A DNA stretch of 64,000 nt from Odiellus spinosus (Eukaryota > Arthropoda > Arachnida > Opiliones > Phalangiidae): positions 2,604,001 to 2,668,000 of the forward strand of contig OY987232.1 of the NCBI GenBank assembly GCA_963920705.1. Direction: 5' to 3'. Below are positions 1 through 13,125 of the stretch, piece after piece. The position numbers and the translations under genes were made by a program. How positions within the stretch are numbered: position 1 is the first letter of the stretch; each line of letters starts with the position of its first letter. Under the pieces are notes generated by a model that was given only the letters and a program-made list of their open reading frames with translations, did not search any database and had not been told where the DNA came from.

Positions 1-921
1 TTAGGGAATTTGTGAATCTATACTTGGAAAATTTGTGAATCTATACTTGGAAAATTTGTGAATCTATACTTGGGAAATTTGTGAATATATACTAGGAAAA
101 TTTGTGAATCTATACTAGGAAAATTTTGAATCTATACTTGGAAAATTTGTGAATCTATACTTGGGAAATTTGTGGATCTATACTTGGGAAATTTGTGGAT
201 CTATACTTGGGAAATTTGTGGATCTCTACTTGGAAAATTTGTGAATCTATACTTGGGAAATTTGTGGATCTATACTTGGGAAATTTGTAGATCTATACTT
301 GGGAAATTTGTGGATCTATACTTGGGAAATTTGTGGATCTATACTTGGGAAATTTGTGGATCTCTACTTGGAAAATTTGTGAATCTATACTTTTAAAATT
401 TGTGAATCTATACTTAGGAAATTTGTGAGTCTATACTTGGGAAATTTGTTAATCTATACTTGGGAAATTTGTGAATCTATATTTGGGAAATTTGTGAATC
501 TATACTTGGGAAATTTGTGGATCTATACTTGGGAAATTTGTGGATCTATACTTAGGGAATTTGTGAATCTACACTTGGGAAATTTGTGAATTTATACTTG
601 GGAAATTTGTGCATCTATACTTGGGAAATTTGTGGATCTATACTTGGGAAATTTGTGAATCTATACTTGGAAAATTTGTGAATCTATCCTTATGAAATTT
701 GTGAATCTATACTTGGGAAATTTGTGAGTCTATACTTGGGAAATATGTGAATCTATATTTGGAAAATTTGTGAATCTATATTTGGGAAATTTGTGAATCT
801 ATACTTGGGAAATTTGTGAATCTATACTTGGGAAATTTGTGGATCTATACTTGGGAAATTTGTGAATTTATACTTGGGAAATTTGTGCATCTATACTTGG
901 GAAATTTGTGGATCTATACTT
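1..921 (+). repeat. Mixed satellite monomers left of the first HOR
   Basis: This stretch holds about 40 monomers with no long tandem copy inside the window. Variants present include GTGGATCT runs (172-240, 265-382), a CTCTAC monomer followed by a TTTTAA monomer (about 363-404), GTGAGTCT then GTTAATCT (about 426-455), and a CTATCC/TTATGA monomer near 685. The same variant sequence reappears as a cassette further right at 4126 and later, so it looks like a truncated or older relative of that HOR family. No gene or other element is visible. Confidence 0.85.
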
Positions 922-2507
922 GGGAAATTTGTGGATCTATACTAGGGAAATTTGTGGATCTATACTTAGGGAATTTGTGAATCTACACTTGGGAAATTTG
1001 TGAATTTATACTTGGGAAATTTGTGCATCTATACTTGGGAAATTTGTGGATCTATACTTGGGAAATTTGTGGATCTATACTTGGGAAATTTGTGGATCTA
1101 TACTTGGGAAATTTGTGGATCTATACTTGGGAAATTTGTGGATCTATACTTAGGGAATTTGTGAATCTATACTTGGGAAATTTGTGGATCTATACTTGGG
1201 AAATTTGTGAATTTATACTTGGGAAATTTGTGCATCTATACTTGGGAAATTTGTGGATCTATACTTGGGAAATTTGTGGATCTATACTAGGGAAATTTGT
1301 GGATCTATACTTAGGGAATTTGTGAATCTACACTTGGGAAATTTGTGAATTTATACTTGGGAAATTTGTGCATCTATACTTGGGAAATTTGTGGATCTAT
1401 ACTTGGGAAATTTGTGGATCTATACTTGGGAAATTTGTGGATCTATACTTGGGAAATTTGTGGATCTATACTTGGGAAATTTGTGGATCTATACTTAGGG
1501 AATTTGTGAATCTATACTTGGGGAATTTGTGAATCTATACTTGGGAAATTTGTGAATCTATACTTAGGGAATTTGTGAATCTATACTTGGGGAATTTGTG
1601 AATCTATACTTGGGAAATTTGTGAATCTATACTTGGGAAATTTTTGAATTTATACTTGGGAAATTTGTGCATCTATACTTGGGAAATTTGTGGATCTATG
1701 CTTGGGAAATTTGTGGATTTATACTTATGGAATTTGTGAATCTATACTTAGAAAATTTGTGAATCTATACTTGGAAAATTTGCGAATCTATACTTGGAAA
1801 ATTTGTGAATCTATCCTTGGAAAATTTGTGAATATATACTAGTAAAATTTGTGAATCTATACTTGGTAAATTTTGAATCTATACTTGGAAAATTTGTGGA
1901 TCTATACTTGGGAAATTTGTGAATCTATACTTGGAAAATTTGTGAATCTATCCTTATGAAATTTGTGAATCTATACTTGGGAAATTTGTGAGTCTATACT
2001 TGGGAAATTTGTGAATCTATATTTGGAAAATTTGTGATTCTATATTTGGGAAATTTGTGAATCTATACTTGGGAAATTTGTGAATCTATACTAGGAAAAT
2101 TTGTGAATCTATACTTGGGAAATTTGTGGATCTATACTTGGGAAATTTGTGGATCTATACTTGGGAAATTTGTGGATCTATACTTGGGAAATTTGTGGAT
2201 CTCTACTTGGGAAATTTGTGGATCTATACTTGGGAAATTTGTGAATCTATACTTGGAAAATTTGTGAATCTATCCTTATGAAATTTGTGAATCTATACTT
2301 GGGGAATTTGTGAGTCTATACTTGGGAAATTTGTGAATCTATATTTGGAAAATTTGTGAATCTATATTTGGGAAATTTGTGAATCTATCCTTATGAAATT
2401 TGTGAATCTATACTTGGGAAATTTGTGAGTCTATACTTGGGAAATTTGTGAATCTATATTTGGAAAATTTGTGAATCTATATTTGGGAAATTTGTGAATC
2501 TATACTT
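922..2507 (+). repeat. 1,586-bp higher-order repeat, copy 1
   Basis: The segment is repeated directly at 2508-4112 with a constant offset of 1,586 bp. Shared rare features include two monomers ending CTAGGG (near 950 and 1285), a TTATGG monomer (near 1727), a TTTGCG junction (near 1781) and a 22-bp monomer at about 1870 (GGTAAATTTTGAATC). The period is 69 monomers less one base, which that single 22-bp monomer explains. To the left of 922 the two copies differ at once (GGATCT against GAATCT), which fixes the boundary. In the stretches I compared I saw no mismatch between the copies, implying recent duplication. Confidence 0.9.
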
Positions 2508-4112
2508 GGGAAATTTGTGGATCTATACTAGGGAAATTTGTGGATCTATACTTAGGGAATTTGTGAATCTACACTTGGGAAATTTGTGAATTTATACTTG
2601 GGAAATTTGTGCATCTATACTTGGGAAATTTGTGGATCTATACTTGGGAAATTTGTGGATCTATACTTGGGAAATTTGTGGATCTATACTTGGGAAATTT
2701 GTGGATCTATACTTGGGAAATTTGTGGATCTATACTTAGGGAATTTGTGAATCTATACTTGGGAAATTTGTGGATCTATACTTGGGAAATTTGTGAATTT
2801 ATACTTGGGAAATTTGTGCATCTATACTTGGGAAATTTGTGGATCTATACTTGGGAAATTTGTGGATCTATACTAGGGAAATTTGTGGATCTATACTTAG
2901 GGAATTTGTGAATCTACACTTGGGAAATTTGTGAATTTATACTTGGGAAATTTGTGCATCTATACTTGGGAAATTTGTGGATCTATACTTGGGAAATTTG
3001 TGGATCTATACTTGGGAAATTTGTGGATCTATACTTGGGAAATTTGTGGATCTATACTTGGGAAATTTGTGGATCTATACTTAGGGAATTTGTGAATCTA
3101 TACTTGGGGAATTTGTGAATCTATACTTGGGAAATTTGTGAATCTATACTTAGGGAATTTGTGAATCTATACTTGGGGAATTTGTGAATCTATACTTGGG
3201 AAATTTGTGAATCTATACTTGGGAAATTTTTGAATTTATACTTGGGAAATTTGTGCATCTATACTTGGGAAATTTGTGGATCTATGCTTGGGAAATTTGT
3301 GGATTTATACTTATGGAATTTGTGAATCTATACTTAGAAAATTTGTGAATCTATACTTGGAAAATTTGCGAATCTATACTTGGAAAATTTGTGAATCTAT
3401 CCTTGGAAAATTTGTGAATATATACTAGTAAAATTTGTGAATCTATACTTGGTAAATTTTGAATCTATACTTGGAAAATTTGTGGATCTATACTTGGGAA
3501 ATTTGTGAATCTATACTTGGAAAATTTGTGAATCTATCCTTATGAAATTTGTGAATCTATACTTGGGAAATTTGTGAGTCTATACTTGGGAAATTTGTGA
3601 ATCTATATTTGGAAAATTTGTGATTCTATATTTGGGAAATTTGTGAATCTATACTTGGGAAATTTGTGAATCTATACTAGGAAAATTTGTGAATCTATAC
3701 TTGGGAAATTTGTGGATCTATACTTGGGAAATTTGTGGATCTATACTTGGGAAATTTGTGGATCTATACTTGGGAAATTTGTGGATCTCTACTTGGGAAA
3801 TTTGTGGATCTATACTTGGGAAATTTGTGAATCTATACTTGGAAAATTTGTGAATCTATCCTTATGAAATTTGTGAATCTATACTTGGGGAATTTGTGAG
3901 TCTATACTTGGGAAATTTGTGAATCTATATTTGGAAAATTTGTGAATCTATATTTGGGAAATTTGTGAATCTATCCTTATGAAATTTGTGAATCTATACT
4001 TGGGAAATTTGTGAGTCTATACTTGGGAAATTTGTGAATCTATATTTGGAAAATTTGTGAATCTATATTTGGGAAATTTGTGAATCTATACTTGGGAAAT
4101 TTGTGGATCTAT
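2508..4112 (+). repeat. 1,586-bp higher-order repeat, copy 2
   Basis: This is the tandem copy of 922-2507, starting immediately after it. It continues the match to about 4112, where copy 1's continuation has CTAGGG and this copy has TTGGGA followed by GTGGGTCT. The copy therefore overshoots the 1,586-bp period by about 19 bases before the next family begins. Within the unit there is also a shorter periodicity: the CTATCC-TTATGA, GTGAGTCT, CTATAT series occurs twice in succession at its right end (about 3857-3960 and 3972-4080). Confidence 0.9.
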
Positions 4113-5183
4113 ACTTGGGAAATTTGTGGGTCTATACTTAGGGAATTTGTGAATCTACACTTGGGAAATTTGTGAATTTATACTTGGAAAATTTTTGAAT
4201 CTATACTTTTAAAATTTGTGAATCTATACTTAGGAAATTTGTGAGTCTATACTTGGGAAATTTGTTAATCTATACTTGGGAAATTTTTAAATCTATATTT
4301 GGGAAATTTGTGAATTTATACTTGGGAAATTTGTGCATCTATACTTGGGAAATTTGTGGATCTATACTTGGGAAATTTGTGAATCTATCCTTATGAAATT
4401 TGTGAATCTATACTTGGGGAATTTGTGAGTCTATACTTGGGAAATTTGTGAATCTATATTTGGAAAATTTGTGAATCTATATTTGGGAAATTTGTGAATC
4501 TATACTTGGGAAATTTGTGAATCTATACTTGGGAAATTTGTGGATCTATACTTAGGGAATTTGTGAATCTATACTTGGAGAATTTGTGAATCTATACTTG
4601 GGAAATTTGTGAATCTATACTTGGAAAATTTGTGAATCTATATTTGGGAAATTTGTGAATCTATACTTGGGAAATTTGTGGATCTATACTTGGGAAATTT
4701 GTGGATCTATACTTAGGGAATTTGTGAATCTATACTTTTAGAATTTGTGAATCTATACTTGGGAAATTTGTGAATCTATACTTGGGAAATTTGTGAATTT
4801 ATACTTGGGAAATTTGTGCATCTATACTTGGGAAATTTGTGGATCTATACTTGGGAAATTTGTGGATCTATACTTGGGAAATTTGTGGATCTATACTTAC
4901 GGAATTTGTGAATCTACACTTGGGAAATTTGTGAATTTATACTTGGGAAATTTGTGCATCTATACTTGGGAAATTTGTGAATCTATACTTGGAAAATTTG
5001 TGAATCTATCCTTATGAAATTTGTGAATCTATATTTGGAAAATTTGTGAATCTATATTTGGGAAATTTGTGAATCTATACTTGGGAAATTTGTGCTTCTA
5101 TACTTGGGAAATTTATGAATCTATACTAGGAAAATTTGTAAATCTATTCTTGGGAAATTTGTGGATCTATACTTGGGAAATTT

Positions 5184-5204
5184 GGATCTATACTTGGGAA
5201 ATTT
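5184..5204 (+). repeat. 21-bp short monomer
   Basis: The monomer starting at 5184 lacks the leading GT, so GGATCT directly follows the preceding TTT, and the next normal monomer starts at 5205. It is the only 21-bp monomer I noticed. It accounts for the 1,516-bp rather than 1,518-bp spacing of the surrounding cassette. Confidence 0.9.
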
Positions 5205-7112
5205 GTGGATCTATACTTGGGAAATTTGTGGATCTCTACTTGGGAAATTTGTGGATCTATACTTGGGAAATTTGTGAATCTATACTTGGAAAATTTATGA
5301 ATCTATCCTTATGAAATTTGTGAATCTATACTTGGGGAATTTGTGAGTCTATACTTGGGAAATTTGTGAATCTATATTTGGAAAATTTGTGAATCTATAT
5401 TTGGGAAATTTGTGAATCTATCCTTATGAAATTTGTGAATCTATACTTGGGAAATTTGTGAGTCTATACTTAGGAAATTTGTGAATCTATATTTGGAAAA
5501 TTTGTGAATCTATATTTGGGAAATTTGTGAATCTATACTTGGGAAATTTGTGAATCTATACTTGGGAAATTTATGAATCTATACTAGGAAAATTTGTGAA
5601 TCTATACTTGGGAAATTTGTGAATCTATACTTGGGAAATTTGTGGGTCTATACTTAGGGAATTTGTGAATCTACACTTGGGAAATTTGTGAATTTATACT
5701 TGGAAAATTTGTGAATCTATACTTTTAAAATTTGTGAGTCTATACTTGGGAAATTTGTTAATCTATACTTGGGAAATTTGTGAATCTATATTTGGGAAAT
5801 TTGTGAATTTATACTTGGGAAATTTGTGCATCTATACTTGGGAAATTTGTGGATCTATACTTGGGAAATTTGTGAATCTATACTTGGAAAATTTGTGAAT
5901 CTATCCTTATGAAATTTGTGAATCTATACTTGGGGAATTTGTGAGTCTATACTTGGGAAATTTGTGAATCTATATTTGGAAAATTTGTGAATCTATATTT
6001 GGGAAATTTGTGAATCTATACTTGGGAAATTTGTGAATCTATACTTGGGAAATTTGTGGATCTATACTTGGGAAATTTGTGGATCTATACTTAGGGAATT
6101 TGTGAATCTATACTTGGAGAATTTGTGAATCTATACTTGGGAAATTTGTGAATCTATACTTGGGAAATTTTTGAATTTATACTTGGGAAATTTGTGCATC
6201 TATACTTGGGAAATTTGTGGATCTATACTTGGGAAATTTGTGGATCTATACTTGGGAAATTTGTGGATCTATACTTAGGGAATTTGTGAATCTACACTTG
6301 GGAAATTTGTGAATTTATACTTGGGAAATTTGTGCATCTATACTTGGGAAATTTGTGGATCTATACTTGGGAAATTTGTGGATCTATACTTGGGAAATTT
6401 GTGGATCTATACTTGGGAAATTTGTGGATCTATACTTGGGAAATTTGTGGATCTATACTAAGGGAATTTGTGAATCTATACTTGGGGAATTTGTGAATCT
6501 ATACTTGGGAAATTTGTGAATCTATACTTGGGAAATTTTTGAATTTATATTTGGGAAATTTGTGCATCTATACTTGGGAAATTTGTGGATCTATACTTGG
6601 GAAATTTGTGGATTTATACTTGGGAAATTTGTGGATTTATACTTAGGGAATTTGTGAATCTATACTTGGAAAATTTGTGAATCTATACTTGGAAAATTTG
6701 TGAATATATACTAGGAAAATTTGTGAATCTATACTAGGAAAATTTTGAATCTATACTTGGAAAATTTGTGAATCTATACTTGGGAAATTTATGAATCTAT
6801 ACTAGGAAAATTTATGAATCTATACTAGGAAAATTTGTGAATCGATACTTGGGAAATTTGTGGATCTATACTTGGGAAATTTGTGGATCTATACTTGGGA
6901 AATTTGTGGGTCTATACTTGGGGAATTTGTGAATCTACACTTGGGAAATTTGTGAATTTATACTTGGAAAATTTGTGAATCTATGCTTTTAAAATTTGTG
7001 AATCTATACTTAGGAAATTTGTGAGTCTATACTTGGGAAATTTGTTAATCTATACTTGGGAAATTTGTGAATCTATATTTGGGAAATTTGTGAATTTATA
7101 CTTGGGAAATTT

Positions 7113-7136
7113 GTGCATCTATACTTGGGGAAATTT
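7113..7136 (+). repeat. 24-bp long monomer with TTGGGGAAA
   Basis: This GTGCATCT-type monomer has four G followed by three A, one base more than the reference. It explains the +1 in the 967-bp spacing between the cassettes at 6906 and 7873. The corresponding monomers in neighbouring HOR copies have the normal length, so the insertion is private to this copy. Confidence 0.85.
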
Positions 7137-7603
7137 GTGGATCTATACTTGGGAAATTTGTGAATCTATACTTGGAAAATTTGTGAATCTATCCTTATGA
7201 AATTTGTGAATCTATACTTGGGGAATTTGTGAGTCTATACTTGGGAAATTTGTGAATCTATATTTGGAAAATTTGTGAATCTATATTTGGGAAATTTGTG
7301 AATCTATACTTGGGAAATTTGTGAATCTATACTTGGGAAATTTGTGGATCTATACTTGGGAAATTTGTGGATCTATACTTAGGGAATTTGTGAATCTATA
7401 CTTGGAGAATTTGTGAGTCTATACTTGGGAAATTTGTTAATCTATACTTGGAAAATTTGTGAATCTATATTTGGAAAATTTGTGAATCTATACTTGGGAA
7501 ATTTGTGGATCTATACTTGAGAAATTTGTGGATCTCTACTTGGGAAATTTGTGGATCTATACTTAGGGAATTTGTGAATCTACACTTGGGAAATTTGTGA
7601 ATT

Positions 7604-9121
7604 TATACTTGGGAAATTTGTGAATCTATACTTGGGAAATTTTTGAATTTATATTTGGGAAATTTATGCATCTATACTTGGGAAATTTGTGGATCTATAC
7701 TTGGGAAATTTGTGGATTTATACTTGGGAAATTTGTGGATTTATACTTAGGGAATTTGTGAATCTATACTTGGAAAATTTGTGAATCTATACTTGGAAAA
7801 CTTGTGAATATATACTAGGAAAATTTGTGAATCTATACTTGGGAAATTTGTGGATCTATACTTGGGAAATTTGTGGGTCTATACTTAGGGAATTTGTGAA
7901 TCTACACTTGGGAAATTTGTGAATTTATACTTGGAAAATTTGTGAATCTATACTTTTAAAATTTGTGAATCTATACTTAGGAAATTTGTGAGTCTATACT
8001 TGGGAAATTTGTTAATCTATACTTGGGAAATTTGTGAATCTATATTTGGGAAATTTGTGAATTTATACTTGGGAAATTTGTGCATCTATACTTGGGAAAT
8101 TTGTGGATCTATACTTGGGAAATTTGTGAATCTATACTTGGAAAATTTGTGAATCTATCCTTATGAAATTTGTGAATCTATACTTGGGGAATTTGTGAGT
8201 CTATACTTGGGAAATTTGTGAATCTATATTTGGAAAATTTGTGAATCTATATTTGGGAAATTTGTGAATCTATACTTGGGAAATTTGTGAATCTATACTT
8301 GGGAAATTTGTGGATCTATACTTGGGAAATTTGTGGATCTATACTTAGGGAATTTGTGAATCTATACTTGGAGAATTTGTGAATCTATACTTGGGAAATT
8401 TGTGAATCTATACTTGGGAAATTTTTGAATTTATACTTGGGAAATTTGTGCATCTATACTTGGGAAATTTGTGGATCTATACTTGGGAAATTTGTGAATC
8501 TATACTTGGAAAATTTGTGAATCTATCCTTATGAAATTTGTGAATCTATACTTGGGGAATTTGTGAGTCTATACTTGGGAAATTTGTGAATCTATATTTG
8601 GAAAATTTGTGAATCTATATTTGGGAAATTTGTGAATCTATACTTGGGAAATTTGTGAATCTATACTTGGGAAATTTGTGGATCTATACTTGGGAAATTT
8701 GTGGATCTATACTTAGGGAATTTGTGAATCTATACTTGGAGAATTTGTGTATCTATACTTGGGAAATTTGTGAATCTATACTTGGGAAATTTTTGAATTT
8801 ATACTTGGGAAATTTGTGCATCTATACTTGGGAAATTTGTGGATCTATACTTGGGAAATTTGTGGATCTATACTTGGGAAATTTGTGGATCTATACTTAG
8901 GGAATTTGTGAATCTACACTTGGGAAATTTGTGAATTTATACTTGGGAAATTTGTGCATCTATACTTGGGAAATTTGTGGATCTATACTTGGGAAATTTG
9001 TGGATCTATACTTGGGAAATTTGTGGATCTATACTTGGGAAATTTGTGGATCTATACTTGGGAAATTTGTGGATCTATACTAAGGGAATTTGTGAATCTA
9101 TACTTGGGGAATTTGTGAATC
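7604..9121 (+). repeat. 1,518-bp higher-order repeat, copy 1
   Basis: The period of exactly 66 monomers is set by private variants found in both copies: TTTATGCATC at about 7663 and 9181, AAAACTTGTG at about 7797 and 9315, and GTGGGTCT at 7873 and 9391. The match to the second copy holds from 7604 to about 8486. The remainder holds a second, internal copy of a 368-bp (16-monomer) stretch of the same unit, about 8487-8854 against 8119-8486, containing a private GTGTATCT monomer near 8748. Confidence 0.85.
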
Positions 9122-10004
9122 TATACTTGGGAAATTTGTGAATCTATACTTGGGAAATTTTTGAATTTATATTTGGGAAATTTATGCATCTATACTTGGG
9201 AAATTTGTGGATCTATACTTGGGAAATTTGTGGATTTATACTTGGGAAATTTGTGGATTTATACTTAGGGAATTTGTGAATCTATACTTGGAAAATTTGT
9301 GAATCTATACTTGGAAAACTTGTGAATATATACTAGGAAAATTTGTGAATCTATACTTGGGAAATTTGTGGATCTATACTTGGGAAATTTGTGGGTCTAT
9401 ACTTAGGGAATTTGTGAATCTACACTTGGGAAATTTGTGAATTTATACTTGGAAAATTTGTGAATCTATACTTTTAAAATTTGTGAATCTATACTTAGGA
9501 AATTTGTGAGTCTATACTTGGGAAATTTGTTAATCTATACTTGGGAAATTTGTGAATCTATATTTGGGAAATTTGTGAATTTATACTTGGGAAATTTGTG
9601 CATCTATACTTGGGAAATTTGTGGATCTATACTTGGGAAATTTGTGAATCTATACTTGGAAAATTTGTGAATCTATCCTTATGAAATTTGTGAATCTATA
9701 CTTGGGGAATTTGTGAGTCTATACTTGGGAAATTTGTGAATCTATATTTGGAAAATTTGTGAATCTATATTTGGGAAATTTGTGAATCTATACTTGGGAA
9801 ATTTGTGAATCTATACTTGGGAAATTTGTGGATCTATACTTGGGAAATTTGTGGATCTATACTTAGGGAATTTGTGAATCTATACTTGGAGAATTTGTGA
9901 ATCTATACTTGGGAAATTTGTGAATCTATACTTGGGAAATTTTTGAATTTATACTTGGGAAATTTGTGCATCTATACTTGGGAAATTTGTGGATCTATAC
10001 TTGG
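9122..10004 (+). repeat. 1,518-bp higher-order repeat, copy 2 (partial)
   Basis: This segment copies 7604-8486 at an offset of 1,518 bp, including the rare TTTATGCATC and AAAACTTGTG variants. It ends where this copy continues with GTGGATCT while the first copy goes on to GTGAATCT and the internal 368-bp duplication. The left boundary is sharp: position 7603 is T and position 9121 is C in otherwise aligned monomers. Confidence 0.85.
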
Positions 10005-11518
10005 GAAATTTGTGGATCTATACTTGGGAAATTTGTGGATCTATACTTGGGAAATTTGTGGATCTATACTTAGGGAATTTGTGAATCTACACTTGGGAAA
10101 TTTGTGAATTTATACTTGGGAAATTTGTGCATCTATACTTGGGAAATTTGTGGATCTATACTTGGGAAATTTGTGGATCTATACTTGGGAAATTTGTGGA
10201 TCTATACTTGGGAAATTTGTGGATCTATACTAAGGGAATTTGTGAATCTATACTTGGGGAATTTGTGAATCTATACTTGGGAAATTTGCGAATCTATACT
10301 TGGGAAATTTTTGAATTTATATTTGGGAAATTTGTGCATCTATACTTGGGAAATTTGTGGATCTATACTTGGGAAATTTGTGGATTTATACTTGGGAAAT
10401 TTGTGGATTTATACTTAGGGAATTTGTGAATCTATACTTGGAAAATTTGTGAATCTATACTTGGAAAATTTGTGAATATATACTAGGAAAATTTGTGAAT
10501 CTATACTAGGAAAATTTTGAATCTATACTTGGAAAATTTGTGAATCTATACTTGGGAAATTTATGAATCTAAACTAGGAAAATTTATGAATCTATACTAG
10601 GAAAATTTGTGAATCGATACTTGGGAAATTTGTGGATCTATACTTGGGAAATTTGTGGATCTATACTTGGGAAATTTGTGGATCTATACTTAGGGAATTT
10701 GTGAATCTATACTTGGAGAATTTGTGAATCTATACTTGGGAAATTTGTGAATCTATACTTGGGAAATTTTTGAATTTATACTTGGGAAATTTGTGCATCT
10801 ATACTTGGGAAATTTGTGGATCTATACTTGGGAAATTTGTGGATCTATACTTGGGAAATTTGTGGATCTATACTTAGGGAATTTGTGAATCTACACTTGG
10901 GAAATTTGTGAATTTATACTTGGGAAATTTGTGCATCTATACTTGGGAAATTTGTGGATCTATACTTGGGAAATTTGTGGATCTATACTTGGGAAATTTG
11001 TGGATCTATACTTGGGAAATTTGTGGATCTATACTAAGGGAATTTGTGAATCTATACTAAGGGAATTTGTGAATCTATACTTGGGGAATTTGTGAATCTA
11101 TACTTGGGAAATTTGTGAATCTATACTTGGGAAATTTTTGAATTTATATTTGGGAAATTTGTGCATCTATACTTGGGAAATTTGTGGATCTATACTTGGG
11201 AAATTTGTGGATTTATACTTGGGAAATTTGTGGATTTATACTTAGGGAATTTGTGAATCTATACTTGGAAAATTTGTGAATCTATACTTGGAAAATTTGT
11301 GAATATATACTAGGAAAATTTGTGAATCTATACTAGGAAAATTTTGAATCTATACTTGGAAAATTTGTGAATCTATACTTGGGAAATTTATGAATCTATA
11401 CTAGGAAAATTTATGAATCTATACTAGGAAAATTTGTGAATCGATACTTGGGAAATTTGTGGATCTATACTTGGGAAATTTGTGGATCTATACTTGGGAA
11501 ATTTGTGGATCTATACTT
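9807..11518 (+). repeat. 827-bp higher-order repeat, two tandem copies
   Basis: Copy 1 is about 9807-10633 and copy 2 about 10634-11460, with the match running on to 11518. Period marker: GAATCGATAC, whose ATCG falls at 10613 and 11440. The period is 36 monomers less one base, explained by one 22-bp monomer (AAAATTTTGAATC) per copy near 10510 and 11335. Copy 2 has two successive CTAAGG monomers near 11033 and 11057 where copy 1 has one, balanced by one fewer GTGGATCT. Confidence 0.8.
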
Positions 11519-11941
11519 GGGAAATTTGTGGGTCTATACTTAGGGAATTTGTGAATCTACACTTGGGAAATTTGTGAATTTATACTTGGAAAATTTGTGA
11601 ATCTATACTTTTAAAATTTGTGAATCTATACTTAGGAAATTTGTGAGTCTATACTTGGGAAATTTGTTAATCTATACTTGGGAAATTTGTGAATCTATAT
11701 TTGGGAAATTTGTGAATTTATACTTGGGAAATTTGTGCATCTATACTTGGGAAATTTGTGGATCTATACTTGGGAAATTTGTGAATCTATACTTGGAAAA
11801 TTTGTGAATCTATCCTTATGAAATTTGTGAATCTATACTTGGGGAATTTGTGAGTCTATACTTGGGAAATTTGTGAATCTATATTTGGAAAATTTGTGAA
11901 TCTATATTTGGGAAATTTGTGAATCTATACTTGGGAAATTT

Positions 11942-12828
11942 GTGGATCTATACTTGGGAAATTTGTGGATCTATACTTAGGGAATTTGTGAATCTATACT
12001 TGGAGAATTTGTGAATCTATACTTGGGAAATTTGTGAATCTATACTTGGGAAATTTTTGAATTTATACTTGGGAAATTTGTGCATCTATACTTGGGAAAT
12101 TTGTGGATCTATACTTGGGAAATTTGTGGATCTATACTTGGGAAATTTGTGGATCTATACTTAGGGAATTTGTGAATCTACACTTGGGAAATTTGTGAAT
12201 ATATACTTGGGAAATTTGTGCATCTATACTTGGGAAATTTGTGGATCTATACTTGGGAAATTTGTGGATCTATACTTGGGAAATTTGTGGATCTATACTT
12301 GGGAAATTTGTGGATCTATACTTGGGAAATTTGTGGATCTATACTAAGGGAATTTGTGAATCTATACTTGGGGAATTTGTGAATCTATACTTGGGAAATT
12401 TGTGAATCTATACTTGGGAAATTTTTGAATTTATATTTGGGAAATTTGTGGATCTATACTTGGGAAATTTGTGGATTTATACTTGGGAAATTTGTGGATT
12501 TATACTTGGGAAATTTGTGGATTTATACTTAGGGAATTTGTGAATCTATACTTGGAAAATTTGTGAATCTATACTTGGAAAATTTGTGAATATATACTAG
12601 GAAAATTTGTGAATCTATACTAGGAAAATTTTGAATCTATACTTGGAAAATTTGTGAATCTATACTTGGGAAATTTATGAATCTATACTAGGAAAATTTA
12701 TGAATCTATACTAGGAAAATTTGTGAGTCGATACTTGGGAAATTTGTGGATCTATACTTGGGAAATTTGTGGATCTATACTTGGGAAATTTGTGGATCTA
12801 TACTTGGGAAATTTGTGGATCTATACTA
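11942..12828 (+). repeat. Third relative of the 827-bp HOR
   Basis: This segment matches the 10655-11541 unit at an offset of 1,287 bp (56 monomers less one). It carries the same GATAC marker, here as GAGTCGATAC near 12725. It is separated from copy 2 by about 420 bp (11519-11941) that contains the GTGGGTCT cassette at 11528. Its GTGCATCT monomer near 12447 has been replaced by a GTGGATCT type. Boundaries are approximate. Confidence 0.7.
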
Positions 12829-13125
12829 AGGGAATTTGTGAATCTATACTTGGGGAATTTGTGAATCTATACTTGAGAAATTTGTGAATCTATACTTGGG
12901 AAATTTTTGAATTTATATTTGGGAAATTTGTGCATCTATACTTGGGAAATTTGTGGATTTATACTTAGGGAATTTGTGAATCTATACTTGGAAAATTTGT
13001 GAATCTATACTTGGAAAATTTGTGAATATATATTAGGAAAATTTGTGAATCTATACTAGGAAAATTTGTGAATCTATACTTGGGAAATTTGTGAGTCTAT
13101 ACTTGGGAAATTTGTTAATCTATAC

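Larger units (their letters stand above)
4113..7603 (+). repeat. GTGGGTCT-cassette HOR family, irregular part
   Basis: An ordered cassette recurs at 4126, 5642 and 6906: GTGGGTCT, TTAGGG (TTGGGG in the third copy), CTACAC, GTGAATTT with TTGGAA, TTTTAA, GTGAGTCT, GTTAATCT, CTATAT, GTGCATCT. Some copies also carry a TTAGGA monomer before GTGAGTCT. Spacings are 1,516 and 1,264 bp, and 967 bp to the next copy at 7873. Each spacing is a multiple of 23 corrected by a visible odd-length monomer: a 21-bp one at 5184-5204, a 22-bp one near 6741 and a 24-bp one at 7113-7136. The units vary in length because runs of GTGGATCT monomers between cassettes expand and contract. Confidence 0.8.
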
